From Hydrogenobacter sp. (GTDB lineage Bacteria; Aquificota; Aquificia; Aquificales; Aquificaceae), in assembly GCA_023255875.1 (NCBI GenBank), contig JAGDVY010000039.1:1-49285 (forward strand): a stretch of 49,285 bases of DNA. Direction: 5' to 3'. The notes beneath the pieces are model-generated. The model had not been told where the DNA came from. It did not search any database and was given only the letters and a program-made list of their open reading frames with translations. Below are positions 40,277 through 49,202 of the stretch, one piece after another (the first letter of the stretch is position 1; the number at the start of each line of letters is the position of its first letter). The position numbers were made by a program, and so were the translations under genes.

Positions 40277-40290
40277 ATGATAAAAATCAG
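40277..40290. promoter_or_regulatory. ATGAT-N4-ATCAG inverted repeat upstream of DUF2325 gene
   Basis: ATGATAAAAATCAG, 30 bp upstream of the 40247 start on the minus strand. Confidence 0.3.
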
Positions 40291-42156
40291 TTAGAGTTCT
40301 ATACTCACAAGCATACTGAAAGGGACCGCAAGACCGCTAAGAAGGAGAGTTCCCGGTCTTAAGGAAGGTAGAAGTTTCAAAAGCTCTGTTTCTTCAAAAA
40401 ATACGGACACTGCGTCAAGGTCGTTTTTAGTTATAAGCCTAAAGATGGCTTGGGTGTTGAGTTGAGAAAGTATGTACTTGCTTATATTGGCAGGCCTTTG
40501 GGTTATGGCTATAAGACCAACACCAAACTTTCTGCCTTCCAAGGCTATCCTTTTTGCCATAATGTAGGATAGGTTTTCTCTGCCAGAAGGTGCATCTAAA
40601 GCACCCTTTTCTGGAGCAAAGTTGTGGGCTTCTTCAAGCACCACAAGTCTCTTTTTACCGTCAAGCCTTGAAAGTATGAAGATCTCCTTCATAAGCAATC
40701 CCACAATGTTTGTTCTGGCATCAAGGTTGAGCACGTCCTTGAAATCAAACACAACTATGTTCATGTTTGAGCTCAATCCCTTTCGTAGCATATGATAAAC
40801 ATCTCTCTGATTTCTCACAGAAAATTCACCAAAATCCCGCATAAGAGCGGTCAGAAAGTCTTTTATATCATCTTTCAAGGATGTAGGAGCTGATGAGATG
40901 AGGAGATTTTCCAAGTCCATCTCTTTGTAGCATAGGAGTTCAAGGTCTGGTTTGAGATGCTTTCTAAGGTTTAAGAAGAAGGTTTTTTCTTCTGTTGTCT
41001 TTTCCCCTATACCCACACCGTAAGCTTTAAGAAGGTCCTTTATGTCTTCCACATTTATGGGAAAGAGGGTGTAAGGTATCTTTATATACTCTATGCTTTC
41101 TTTTTTCACCTTTAGCTTTTCGTAGTATTCTCCAAAGACATCAATAACAAAAAACTGGATACCCTCACCTTGTGCATGCTCTATAAATCTTCTAATGAAG
41201 GTAGTTTTTCCGGCTCCAGTAGTACCTATTACTGCCATATGCATGCTGGATACCTTTGTGATATCCATGTAAACATCAAGGTCTGTGTTTAGCAGTTTTC
41301 CAACACAAACCTTTTTTTCCATGGGATATCCAGAGAGGTTCATACTCATGATCTTTTGAATATCAGGATCGTCACCTTTTACCTTCAGAAGTTGTGTACC
41401 CACTTTCAGAGGTTTTAGAGGAACACCAAAATAACTTTCTTTTTCTTCCTTGACCTTTTTGTACTCACACAGAACTTTTACCTGACCTATTTTCACATCA
41501 CCCAATTCATTTGCACAAGCTTTTAGAAAGGCTACAAGCCAATCTCTGTCTGTGCTCCTTCCCGAAAAGAGGTTTTCCTCTAAGTTTCTAGTTCTTACAT
41601 TGGTAAGCTTGCAGAGTATGACTCCCCTTTCTGTTGGTGTCTTTAAAAAGCACTGTTCTGGAAGGTCTTCCAAAAGCAGGACCTGCGAGGATAGAGAGTT
41701 TTCTGAGAATACCACCAGAGCAACTGTATCTGGATATATCTCTTCTGATTCCTCCTTTAGCATTTGGTAAAGAAGAAGAAGTTCCTTGATTTTATCTGGG
41801 TCTGTGAGCTCTACAACTGCCTCAAAGTTTCCTTCCCGAGTTCCTGCATAGGTGAGGTTAGCAGAACCCACAAAAGCCCTACTGTCATCAATTATAAGGA
41901 ACTTAGCGTGAAGTCCTGGATTTAGGTATATTTTCCCCTTTACGCTCCTTACCGCCTTAAAAACCCTAAAGTCAGTAATGTCCATATCCTTCCTTTCCCC
42001 AGCCCTAAGAAAGACCTCTAGCTTTACATCTTCTCTGATATCTTGGAGAAGACTTTCAAGGATATCCCCCCTTATCCAAGCGGATACTATCTTGATGCTC
42101 TCTTTAGCGGATTGGACTGCCCTCCTTAGTTCTTCTATAAGCTCACCCTTTGCCAT
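40291..42156 (-). CDS. PLD-family nuclease domain fused to HerA/DUF87-type ATPase
   Basis: HKD motif HAKFLIIDDSRAFVGSANLT; Walker A GTTGAGKTTF; Walker B RLVVLEEAHNFAP; ITQRPANISKYILSQLNTQAIFRL. Confidence 0.9.
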   Translation of the reverse strand: MAKGELIEELRRAVQSAKESIKIVSAWIRGDILESLLQDIREDVKLEVFLRAGERKDMDITDFRVFKAVRSVKGKIYLNPGLHAKFLIIDDSRAFVGSANLTYAGTREGNFEAVVELTDPDKIKELLLLYQMLKEESEEIYPDTVALVVFSENSLSSQVLLLEDLPEQCFLKTPTERGVILCKLTNVRTRNLEENLFSGRSTDRDWLVAFLKACANELGDVKIGQVKVLCEYKKVKEEKESYFGVPLKPLKVGTQLLKVKGDDPDIQKIMSMNLSGYPMEKKVCVGKLLNTDLDVYMDITKVSSMHMAVIGTTGAGKTTFIRRFIEHAQGEGIQFFVIDVFGEYYEKLKVKKESIEYIKIPYTLFPINVEDIKDLLKAYGVGIGEKTTEEKTFFLNLRKHLKPDLELLCYKEMDLENLLISSAPTSLKDDIKDFLTALMRDFGEFSVRNQRDVYHMLRKGLSSNMNIVVFDFKDVLNLDARTNIVGLLMKEIFILSRLDGKKRLVVLEEAHNFAPEKGALDAPSGRENLSYIMAKRIALEGRKFGVGLIAITQRPANISKYILSQLNTQAIFRLITKNDLDAVSVFFEETELLKLLPSLRPGTLLLSGLAVPFSMLVSIEL

Positions 42157-42160
42157 GCCT

Positions 42161-42646
42161 TTAGTTATCTATCTTCTTTATCATTCTTATCCAGTAATTG
42201 AACCTGTCTTTGCTTTCAAAACCAAGAGATTTGTAAAAGTTTATAGCGGGATAGTTCTCTTCTCCTACCCAAAGTTCAGCGGTATCTAATCCTCTGCTTT
42301 TGAAGTACTCAAGGGCTTTTTCTATAAGAGCTTTTCCCACACCTTTATTTCTGTATTCGGGAAGTATGACTATCTCGTGAATGGCTCCTACTACCTTACC
42401 TTCCCTTTTGCTAAACCAATTTCCATCGCTGGCTACAAAACCAACGATCCTGCCATTATGCTTTGCTACAAATATACCTGCTATATCCCTTCTAAAGAGC
42501 CAGTTTAGATAAGCCAGCACATCATCCATGTGAGTGTAAGAGTACTCCTCAAGTCCTTTGTATCCTTCCAGATAGATGTGTGCAAGCTCCTGTATGTCCT
42601 TTTCTGAAGCCTTTTCTATGGAAAACTCTATAGCTTGTTTCTTCAT
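42161..42646 (-). CDS. GNAT-family N-acetyltransferase
   Basis: GAIHEIVILPEYRNKGVGKALIEKALEYFKSRG. Confidence 0.9.
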   Translation of the reverse strand: MKKQAIEFSIEKASEKDIQELAHIYLEGYKGLEEYSYTHMDDVLAYLNWLFRRDIAGIFVAKHNGRIVGFVASDGNWFSKREGKVVGAIHEIVILPEYRNKGVGKALIEKALEYFKSRGLDTAELWVGEENYPAINFYKSLGFESKDRFNYWIRMIKKIDN

Positions 42647-43245
42647 AACTTCTTAACCTTTACACCTTGCGGTATTTTTATCTTAAATAGGTCCTCTGAA
42701 GGCGAAAAGTTACTGGTCATACTCAAAAACTCTACAGTAGTGGTTGTTCCTTCTTTATCCTCAATCTTTATGGACTTTATGTTGTTTTCTACATCAAGCT
42801 CCACATAAACCCTGTAAAACTCATCATCTTTGAGTTTAGGCTTTAGTACCAAAGTGGTGTTTTTACCGTTTTTTATCTCTCCCATCTGCTGAAACACCTC
42901 ACTTATTGGTTTGGACAGTAGAAAAAGGGCTTCTATCACCGCAGATCTATTGTTCTCTACTCTGTCCAAAATGGCGCTTTTTTCCTGCGGATAGTAGATG
43001 AGTATATTCCTGCCATCAGACACTATGAGCATGCGCTCAGGCTGTTCGTACTCTATTCTGAACTTTCCTCCTTTTTGGGCGTAGAAAAAGCCTTTAGAGA
43101 TGTCTGGTTTGGGATACCAAGAGTAAGATACCTTCTGCACAAAGGATACCTTGATGGTTTTAGTCTCCTCAAGCTTTTTTTCCAAGAGTTGCAAAGTCTG
43201 TGCCAAAGATAATAGAGGAAGGAGCAACATTAAAAAGTATCTCAT
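42643..43245 (-). CDS. lolA: outer membrane lipoprotein carrier LolA family
   Basis: Signal peptide; KGFFYAQKGGKFRIEYEQPERMLIVSDGRNILIYYPQE. Confidence 0.88.
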   Translation of the reverse strand: MRYFLMLLLPLLSLAQTLQLLEKKLEETKTIKVSFVQKVSYSWYPKPDISKGFFYAQKGGKFRIEYEQPERMLIVSDGRNILIYYPQEKSAILDRVENNRSAVIEALFLLSKPISEVFQQMGEIKNGKNTTLVLKPKLKDDEFYRVYVELDVENNIKSIKIEDKEGTTTTVEFLSMTSNFSPSEDLFKIKIPQGVKVKKL

Positions 43246-44309
43246 AGCATGTGAAACCTCCTCAAAAAGGATAAGATAAGCTCATACCATACAATGACCA
43301 TATCCCAGTCTATGGCTTCTACGCTATCGTAAAGGGTATTTCTTATAATGAAAGGGTAAGAGCTCAAAAAAAGGGTCTGCACACCTTTTCTTTTGAAGGG
43401 TATGTGATCACCTTTGGCATGGCTTGTGCTAACAAAAGGTATGTCCATTCTCATTCCTTGAAGATGTTTAAGAAACATCTCCATAATGCGCTCACCATTG
43501 TATCCTTCTGCATCTTTGTATATAACTGCGGGATTGTGCCACCCTATAGCATCTAAGTTTATACAGTAGTATGTGTGCTTTAGACCTTTACTAACATGGT
43601 AATTGGAACCTTCAAGCCCCAGCTCCTTTGCGTCAGTGATGAGAAACCTTATCCTGTAAGGCAGACGGAAGTTTTTCTTCAGTTCATCCGCTAAAAAAAG
43701 AAGCAATATAAAACCTACTCCATCTACTGCACCAAACACTTCTGGCATAGTGTCCATGTGCGCCACCAAGTATATAGTAGGTCCTTTCCCTAACTCAAAA
43801 ACTATGTTGCTACAGAGAATCTTCTCTTTCTTAGTTTTTACCGTAAGCTTTACATAGGCATCCTCTATACGCTGAGCGTCCTCAAGCTTTACATTTACAA
43901 AGGGGATGCCTTTTCCACTTACACTACCATAGTAGTAAGTGTTGAAATTAGCCATGTACGTAATACAAGCATGTGCTTTATTTATACGATGGTGCTCTTC
44001 TTCTGATACTCTGACAAGAGCAATATCTCCTTCTATGGGCTCTCTTTTTACATAACCTTCATAAACTCCGCTGGGGCTTCCTATGTAAGGAACTCCAAAA
44101 ATTACTGTATCATCTATTTCTATACTTGCTTCTATTGGCATGAACCTCTCTATATAAAAGAACTCCTCAGAATAGCTTATGCCTCTAGATCTTAGCCACT
44201 TCTTTATAACTCTTTTAGCTGTAGTGTTTCCTTCGCCTCCAGATAGTCTGTTTAATCTTAAAACCTCGTCTGCTAAACGCTTTAGTTCCTCAAGAGTTTC
44301 ACTTCTCAT
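43242..44309 (-). CDS. M28-family aminopeptidase-like protein
   Basis: VAHMDTMPEVFGAVDGVGFILLLFLADEL, TDAKELGLEGSNYHV, NLDAIGW. Confidence 0.85.
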   Translation of the reverse strand: MRSETLEELKRLADEVLRLNRLSGGEGNTTAKRVIKKWLRSRGISYSEEFFYIERFMPIEASIEIDDTVIFGVPYIGSPSGVYEGYVKREPIEGDIALVRVSEEEHHRINKAHACITYMANFNTYYYGSVSGKGIPFVNVKLEDAQRIEDAYVKLTVKTKKEKILCSNIVFELGKGPTIYLVAHMDTMPEVFGAVDGVGFILLLFLADELKKNFRLPYRIRFLITDAKELGLEGSNYHVSKGLKHTYYCINLDAIGWHNPAVIYKDAEGYNGERIMEMFLKHLQGMRMDIPFVSTSHAKGDHIPFKRKGVQTLFLSSYPFIIRNTLYDSVEAIDWDMVIVWYELILSFLRRFHML

Positions 44310-45216
44310 AAACAGGAGTAAGCCATACCTTGTACCTTTCTATATTACCTCTGACCGCATTAAAGTAAATCTCTTGGAGCTCTCTTGTTATGACTCCCAC
44401 CTCTCCAGTTCCCACTTTTCTGTTGTCCACCTCTATTATAGGTGTTACCTCTGCTGCAGTGCCAGTCATGAAAAGCTCGTCTGCCATATAGAGCTCACTT
44501 CTAGCAACAGGTCTTTCTTCCACCTCTATCAAAAGCTCCTTTTTGAGAAGTTTTATAACCGCACTTCTTGTAATACCCTCAAGTATGTGTTCTGAGTACG
44601 AAGGAGTTATTGCCTTTTTCCCTCTTATGAGGAATATGTTTTCTCCTGAGCCTTCCGCAATAAATCCGTGTTGGTTGAGCATTATAGCCTCATCGTATCC
44701 ACTAAGAAGTGCCTCAGTTTTTGCAAGAGCGCTATTAACATAAGCACCTGCTACCTTCCACCTTGAAGGTATGGAGTTATCGTCGTTTCTCCTCCAAGAA
44801 GAGACCTTTACCCTTATACCTCTTGAAGTGTCCAAATACCTACCAAAGTTGTAGGTGTATATGGCAATATCAGGCGTAAAGCCAATTAGCTTGGGTGTAA
44901 GCGCAAGGTCCTTGAAGTAAGCTATAGGTCTTATGTAAACATCCCATCTTATCTCGCTTTTTCTGAGAATTTCTTTAGTGATCTCTATAAGCTCATCTAC
45001 TGTGTAGGGAAGTTCCATAAACATGGCTTTTGCGTTCCTCAGGAGTCTTTCATAGTGCTCACGGGCAAAAAGTATGTACAACTGCTGTTCTTTTTCGTTC
45101 CAGTAAGCTCTTATGCCTTCAAAAACCGCAGTGCCATAGTGAAACGAGTTGGTCTTTATGTTTATTTTTGCATCTTCAACAGGGATGATCTTTCCTTCAA
45201 AAAAGGCGTATTCCAT
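44299..45216 (-). CDS. ilvE: branched-chain amino acid aminotransferase
   Basis: SFHYGTAVFEGIRAYW, SGYDEAIMLNQHGFIAEGSGENIFLIR, ELFMTGTAAEVTPI. Confidence 0.97.
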   Translation of the reverse strand: MEYAFFEGKIIPVEDAKINIKTNSFHYGTAVFEGIRAYWNEKEQQLYILFAREHYERLLRNAKAMFMELPYTVDELIEITKEILRKSEIRWDVYIRPIAYFKDLALTPKLIGFTPDIAIYTYNFGRYLDTSRGIRVKVSSWRRNDDNSIPSRWKVAGAYVNSALAKTEALLSGYDEAIMLNQHGFIAEGSGENIFLIRGKKAITPSYSEHILEGITRSAVIKLLKKELLIEVEERPVARSELYMADELFMTGTAAEVTPIIEVDNRKVGTGEVGVITRELQEIYFNAVRGNIERYKVWLTPVYEK

Positions 45217-45254
45217 GAAGCTTTATTATAATATATTGCTACAGGAGGTAGGAA

Positions 45255-45857
45255 ATGAATATAGAATTCATAGGAAAAGGTATTGAATGGACAGAAGCTA
45301 TGAAAAGCTTTGTAGAAGGCAAATTAGAAAGGTTATCAAGGTTCTTAAAGGAAGCGGAAGAGGATCAAGTGGAAGTGGTGGTTACCCTTTCTACCACAAG
45401 AGCAAAACAAAAGGATTTTGCGGGAGATAGCAGACCTACTTTTTACAGAGTAGATATAGACATGTACCTCAAAACTTGGGGTGGTGGCAGTGTCCACGCA
45501 TGGGAAGAAGATGTGGATGTGTTTTCTGCGCTTGATAGAGTTATGGATGAAGTGGAAAGGCAGATCATAAAGTTAAAACAGCGCAGACACGAGATAAGAA
45601 GGAGAGCAGCAAAGCTGAAGGAGGAAATGCTAACTGCAGAACTCACACCTTCTGAAGAAAGGGAGCTCCCTCCTGTAATAGAGGAAGAGCTTGTTATAGA
45701 AAAACCCATGAGTCTTGAGGATGCCATCTTTGAGTTAAAGGAAACAGGTGTATATTTCCTTCCTTTTGTTGATGTAGCAACGGGTACTCTTAGGATACTT
45801 TATAGAAAAAGGGGAGGAAACCTTGGTGTTATAAACACCAAGTGCAAGATGTTCTGA
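45255..45857 (+). CDS. hpf: long-form ribosome hibernation promoting factor
   Basis: MNIEFIGKGIEWTEAMKSFVEGKLERLSRF; DRVMDEVERQIIKLKQR; C-terminal YFLPFVDVATGTLRILYRKRGGNLGVI. Confidence 0.94.
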   Translation: MNIEFIGKGIEWTEAMKSFVEGKLERLSRFLKEAEEDQVEVVVTLSTTRAKQKDFAGDSRPTFYRVDIDMYLKTWGGGSVHAWEEDVDVFSALDRVMDEVERQIIKLKQRRHEIRRRAAKLKEEMLTAELTPSEERELPPVIEEELVIEKPMSLEDAIFELKETGVYFLPFVDVATGTLRILYRKRGGNLGVINTKCKMF

Positions 45858-46247
45858 TCAGGGGCAAACTTCTTTTTCCTCTACTTTTACGAGCTTACCA
45901 TTTTGGTAGTAGTTGGTCTTTACTATCTTGCAGTTTCCTCTTGATGCTACTGGCTCTGCATAAACCCTTTCTCTTCCATCTTCGGACCTGTATTCCACAG
46001 GTCTGTTATTCATAGCAGCTTCCCTTGATGCCCTTGCAGCTATTTCTGTTATAGTTCCTCCTATAACCGCACCAAGCACACCACCTATAACAGCTCCTCT
46101 CCATCTATTTTCCTTATCTATAAGTGCTCCTGCTATAGCACCTCCTGCAGCACCAACTCCGGCTCCTTGATAAGTCTTCTCTGAGGTCACCTGTCCACAG
46201 CTCACCGCAAAGATGACTGGAACCATAAATAGAGCTATCTTTTTCAT
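45858..46247 (-). CDS. glycine-zipper lipoprotein
   Basis: FAVSCGQ lipobox; GAGVGAAGGAIAGALIDKENRWRGAVIGGVLGAVIGG. Confidence 0.85.
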   Translation of the reverse strand: MKKIALFMVPVIFAVSCGQVTSEKTYQGAGVGAAGGAIAGALIDKENRWRGAVIGGVLGAVIGGTITEIAARASREAAMNNRPVEYRSEDGRERVYAEPVASRGNCKIVKTNYYQNGKLVKVEEKEVCP

Positions 46248-46276
46248 ATCCGTACCTCCTGCTTTTTTTTACCTAA

Positions 46277-47014
46277 TTACCTAATATAACCTCTTGAATC
46301 TAAAAATTTCATGAAAATTTCAAGGGAAGTAAGTTCTTTTTCTCCAAGTCCGTTGTGAAGGCACTTTGTGAAATACTCAACAAGTTCCTCCCAATCAAAA
46401 CCCTCTATCTGTAGCTTTTTTTGCATAAGGTCATTGAAGAAAGATTCCTTTGATAAACTGCATAGCTCACCTATCCTTTGAGCAAGCCATGTAGGTGCAT
46501 CTCTTCTTACTATGAAAAGGGCAAAGACAAAGGGTAGCTTGTGTTTTTTGTACCACTCATATCCAAGGTCATAAATGTAGGGAAATGTACCTTTCTTCTT
46601 TTCTAGTAATGCTTCATCACCTATAAGCAAAAGACAGTCTGCACTCTCTCTGTCTTCTGTGTAGATGGGGTTTATACGGTAAATCTCCTCTAGCACATAA
46701 ATGCTAAGGTATCTTGAGGTTATAGAGTTGGGTGTGAGATACACCTTTTTGACCTGCGCAATGGGTACTTGGGAAAAGAGCAACACAGAGCAGACATATT
46801 CTTTGGAAGATATGGAAATGTCAGGCACATAGGTATATATATGGGGATTCATAAGATACTCCACGGAAGAAACTATTCCTGCTTGTATGTCTCCTCTCCT
46901 TAGCATAAGCGCAAGTTCAGAGGGATGTCCATATACGAGCTGAATGTTTGAATCTTCCCATTTGTAAAAAAGGGGCAGGGTGTTTAGGTAAGCTACTCTC
47001 CCAACTTTTATCAT
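46277..47014 (-). CDS. mqnA: menaquinone biosynthesis protein MqnA (chorismate dehydratase)
   Basis: VGRVAYLNTLPLFY; DIQAGIVSSVEYL; LTPNSITSRYL; LLIGDEAL; DLGYEWYKKHKLPFVFALF. Confidence 0.9.
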   Translation of the reverse strand: MIKVGRVAYLNTLPLFYKWEDSNIQLVYGHPSELALMLRRGDIQAGIVSSVEYLMNPHIYTYVPDISISSKEYVCSVLLFSQVPIAQVKKVYLTPNSITSRYLSIYVLEEIYRINPIYTEDRESADCLLLIGDEALLEKKKGTFPYIYDLGYEWYKKHKLPFVFALFIVRRDAPTWLAQRIGELCSLSKESFFNDLMQKKLQIEGFDWEELVEYFTKCLHNGLGEKELTSLEIFMKFLDSRGYIR

Positions 47015-48027
47015 AACTTTTGGGATAACTCTATGAACTTTGTGAGCTTCTCGTAAGCCTTACCACTGTGTATAGACTCCTTTGCCACCTCCAGAGCGGT
47101 TCTTTTGTCTTGTGTAATACCAGAGGCTATAAGACCAAACATAGCATTCAAAAGCACCATGTAGTAGGCAGGAGATTCTTCTCCTTTAAGAACGGACATA
47201 GCAACTTTTGCGCTCTCTTCTACACCCGATACGCACACAGAACTCAAGGGATATCTTTTAAATCCTACGTCTTCTGGTACAAACTCGTAAAGTATAACTT
47301 CTCCATCTTCTCTTAGGTGTGCTACTTTGGTGGCAGAGGATATGGAAACTTCATCTATTCCGTCTTTACCATGCACCACTATAGCACTTTTACATCCAAG
47401 ACCTTTAAGAGCGTGAGCTATTTTATCAACAAGCCTTTCGGAAAAAACTCCAAGTAGTTGTCTTTTGGCACCTGCTGGATTGGAAAGAGGACCCACCAAG
47501 TTAAACACTGAACGCACACCTACCTCCCTCCTTGGACCTAAAACTCTTTTCATAGCGGGATGAAAGATGGGTGCAAACATAAAGCCTATACCAAGATCCT
47601 CTATCATATTAGCCACTTTTTCTGGTGAAAGGTCTATCTTTGCTCCCATATATTCCAGCAGATCTGCGCTTCCACTTTTTGAGGAAACTGATCTGTTGCC
47701 GTGTTTGGCTACTCTTACACCTGCACCTGCAAGCACAAAGGCTGTAATGGTGGATACATTAAAAGTTCCCTGCATATCCCCACCAGTACCACAAGTGTCC
47801 ACAAGCTCTTCGGGTCTTGAAACAATAACTTTTGTAGCTAACTCTCTAAAGACTTCTGCGGAACCTTCAATCTCTTCTATGCTTTCTCCTTTCATCTTGG
47901 TGGCTATGATAAAGGCACCTATCTGTGCATCTGTGGCTCTTCCCTCCACTATATCCCTTATGGTGGTCTTTATCTCTTCTTTAGTGAGGTTCTCAAAGTT
48001 GGACAGTTTATAAAGTATTTCCCTCAT
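47011..48027 (-). CDS. trpD: anthranilate phosphoribosyltransferase
   Basis: DTCGTGGDMQGTFNVSTITAFVLAGAGVRVAKHGNRSVSSKSGSADLLE. Confidence 0.98.
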   Translation of the reverse strand: MREILYKLSNFENLTKEEIKTTIRDIVEGRATDAQIGAFIIATKMKGESIEEIEGSAEVFRELATKVIVSRPEELVDTCGTGGDMQGTFNVSTITAFVLAGAGVRVAKHGNRSVSSKSGSADLLEYMGAKIDLSPEKVANMIEDLGIGFMFAPIFHPAMKRVLGPRREVGVRSVFNLVGPLSNPAGAKRQLLGVFSERLVDKIAHALKGLGCKSAIVVHGKDGIDEVSISSATKVAHLREDGEVILYEFVPEDVGFKRYPLSSVCVSGVEESAKVAMSVLKGEESPAYYMVLLNAMFGLIASGITQDKRTALEVAKESIHSGKAYEKLTKFIELSQKL

Positions 48028-48034
48028 AGCAAGG

Positions 48035-48112
48035 TGGCGGAGCCGACGGGATTTGAACCCGCGACCTCCGGCTTGACAGGCCGGCGTTCTGACCGGGCTG
48101 AACTACGGCTCC
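48035..48112 (-). tRNA. tRNA-Asp (GUC)
   Basis: Acceptor GGAGCCG/CGGCTCC, anticodon loop CT-GTC-AA on CCGGC/GCCGG, T-arm GCGGGTTCAAATCCCGT, encoded GCCA end. Confidence 0.96.
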
Positions 48113-48129
48113 TTACCAATATTTATTAT

Positions 48130-48645
48130 ATCATCTTTTGAAGATTTTTAAAAGTAGGTACAAAGAAGAAGCACCAAAACCCAAGAGCCCTACAAAAAAG
48201 AGATAGGGTCTTGTTCCTTCAAGAAAGTCCTCTTTGCCCAGAGCCTTTTTAGATTCTGGTTTCCACAGTATTTGTTTATTTTCTTTTGTACTCTAAAGAG
48301 CCTTACCCATGAGTTTGGAGACCATGTATTAGCCAGAATTAAACAACAGGATGTAAAAAAGCCCAAAAGAGTGTTCTGTTAAGAGATGGATTTGCCTCCT
48401 GGATAATACCCAAAAGACAGAGGTATCATTTGAAACACATAGTAGTTACTAAGGGGACAAGCATAATAACCCACATGATGTGATTTACTAGAATGCCAAA
48501 GACCGCAAGAGGTACTTTCTCTTCTAGGTGTTCTTTCCTCCAAGCTATGTAATTGGGTATCCAATAAAAAAAATAGGGGAGTTACAGAACCAACAAGCAG
48601 AAGGGTAGCACCTATATAGAAAAAAGATATTCTTATTGCTGTCAT
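48130..48645 (-). pseudogene. decayed small membrane protein
   Basis: MTAIRISFFYIGATLLLVGSVTP; then shifted frame AWRKEHLEEKVPLAVFGILVNHIMWVIMLVPLV; then frame with three internal stops ending LEGTRPYLFFVGLLGFGASSLYLLLKIFKR. Confidence 0.7.
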
Positions 48646-48654
48646 AATCCTTCA

Positions 48655-49056
48655 TCATATCAATCCCTTTTCTTTTGCATAAATCCCATACTTTTTGTCC
48701 GTTCTAGCAATGTGGTTATACAACCATCCCCATGCATAAGATAGAGCCTCTCTAAAAGCTTTTGGGTCTCCTTTTTCCACGTATGGAGCTAGGTTTTGAA
48801 TCTCTCTGCGAAAAATTTCGTGCACTTTTTTATGACTTTCCAGCTCAGGATAGCCTATCTTTTCCATAAACTTTTCTTCTTCAGATAGGTGATATTCTGT
48901 GTAAGCCAAAAGTTCGTCTTTGAAAAGCTTCATGGCTTCTTCTTTTCTACCCTCTTTTAAGAGCTCGTAGGTATTATTTAACAGTTCTACCAATCTCATA
49001 TGCTGTTGATCCATTTCTTCTACATGCGTGATTAGATCATCAGCAAACTCTATCAT
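48655..49056 (-). CDS. bacteriohemerythrin (start trimmed to MIEFADDL after GGAGG)
   Basis: HVEEMDQQHMRLVELLN, TEYHLSEEEKFMEKIGYPELESHKKVHEIF, YNHIARTDKKYG di-iron ligand pattern. Confidence 0.93.
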   Translation of the reverse strand: MIEFADDLITHVEEMDQQHMRLVELLNNTYELLKEGRKEEAMKLFKDELLAYTEYHLSEEEKFMEKIGYPELESHKKVHEIFRREIQNLAPYVEKGDPKAFREALSYAWGWLYNHIARTDKKYGIYAKEKGLI

Positions 49057-49133
49057 GTTTACTCCTCCTTTCACCATGTTAGACCTCCTTTATAAAAAGA
49101 ATTTATAGTGCTATAAAAAAATTTATATTGCCA

Positions 49134-49202
49134 CTACCTTTTGTCAAGAGTTGTTACAAGTCCTTCCAAAACTGTCAGAGGAAACAAAGAACCTTTCTTC
49201 AT
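49134..49202 (-). CDS. 22-aa ORF MKKGSLFPLTVLEGLVTTLDKR with strong Shine-Dalgarno
   Basis: GGAGGAGGTACAAGG precedes the ATG; short ORF upstream of hemerythrin; may be a remnant of a longer gene. Confidence 0.35.
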   Translation of the reverse strand: MKKGSLFPLTVLEGLVTTLDKR

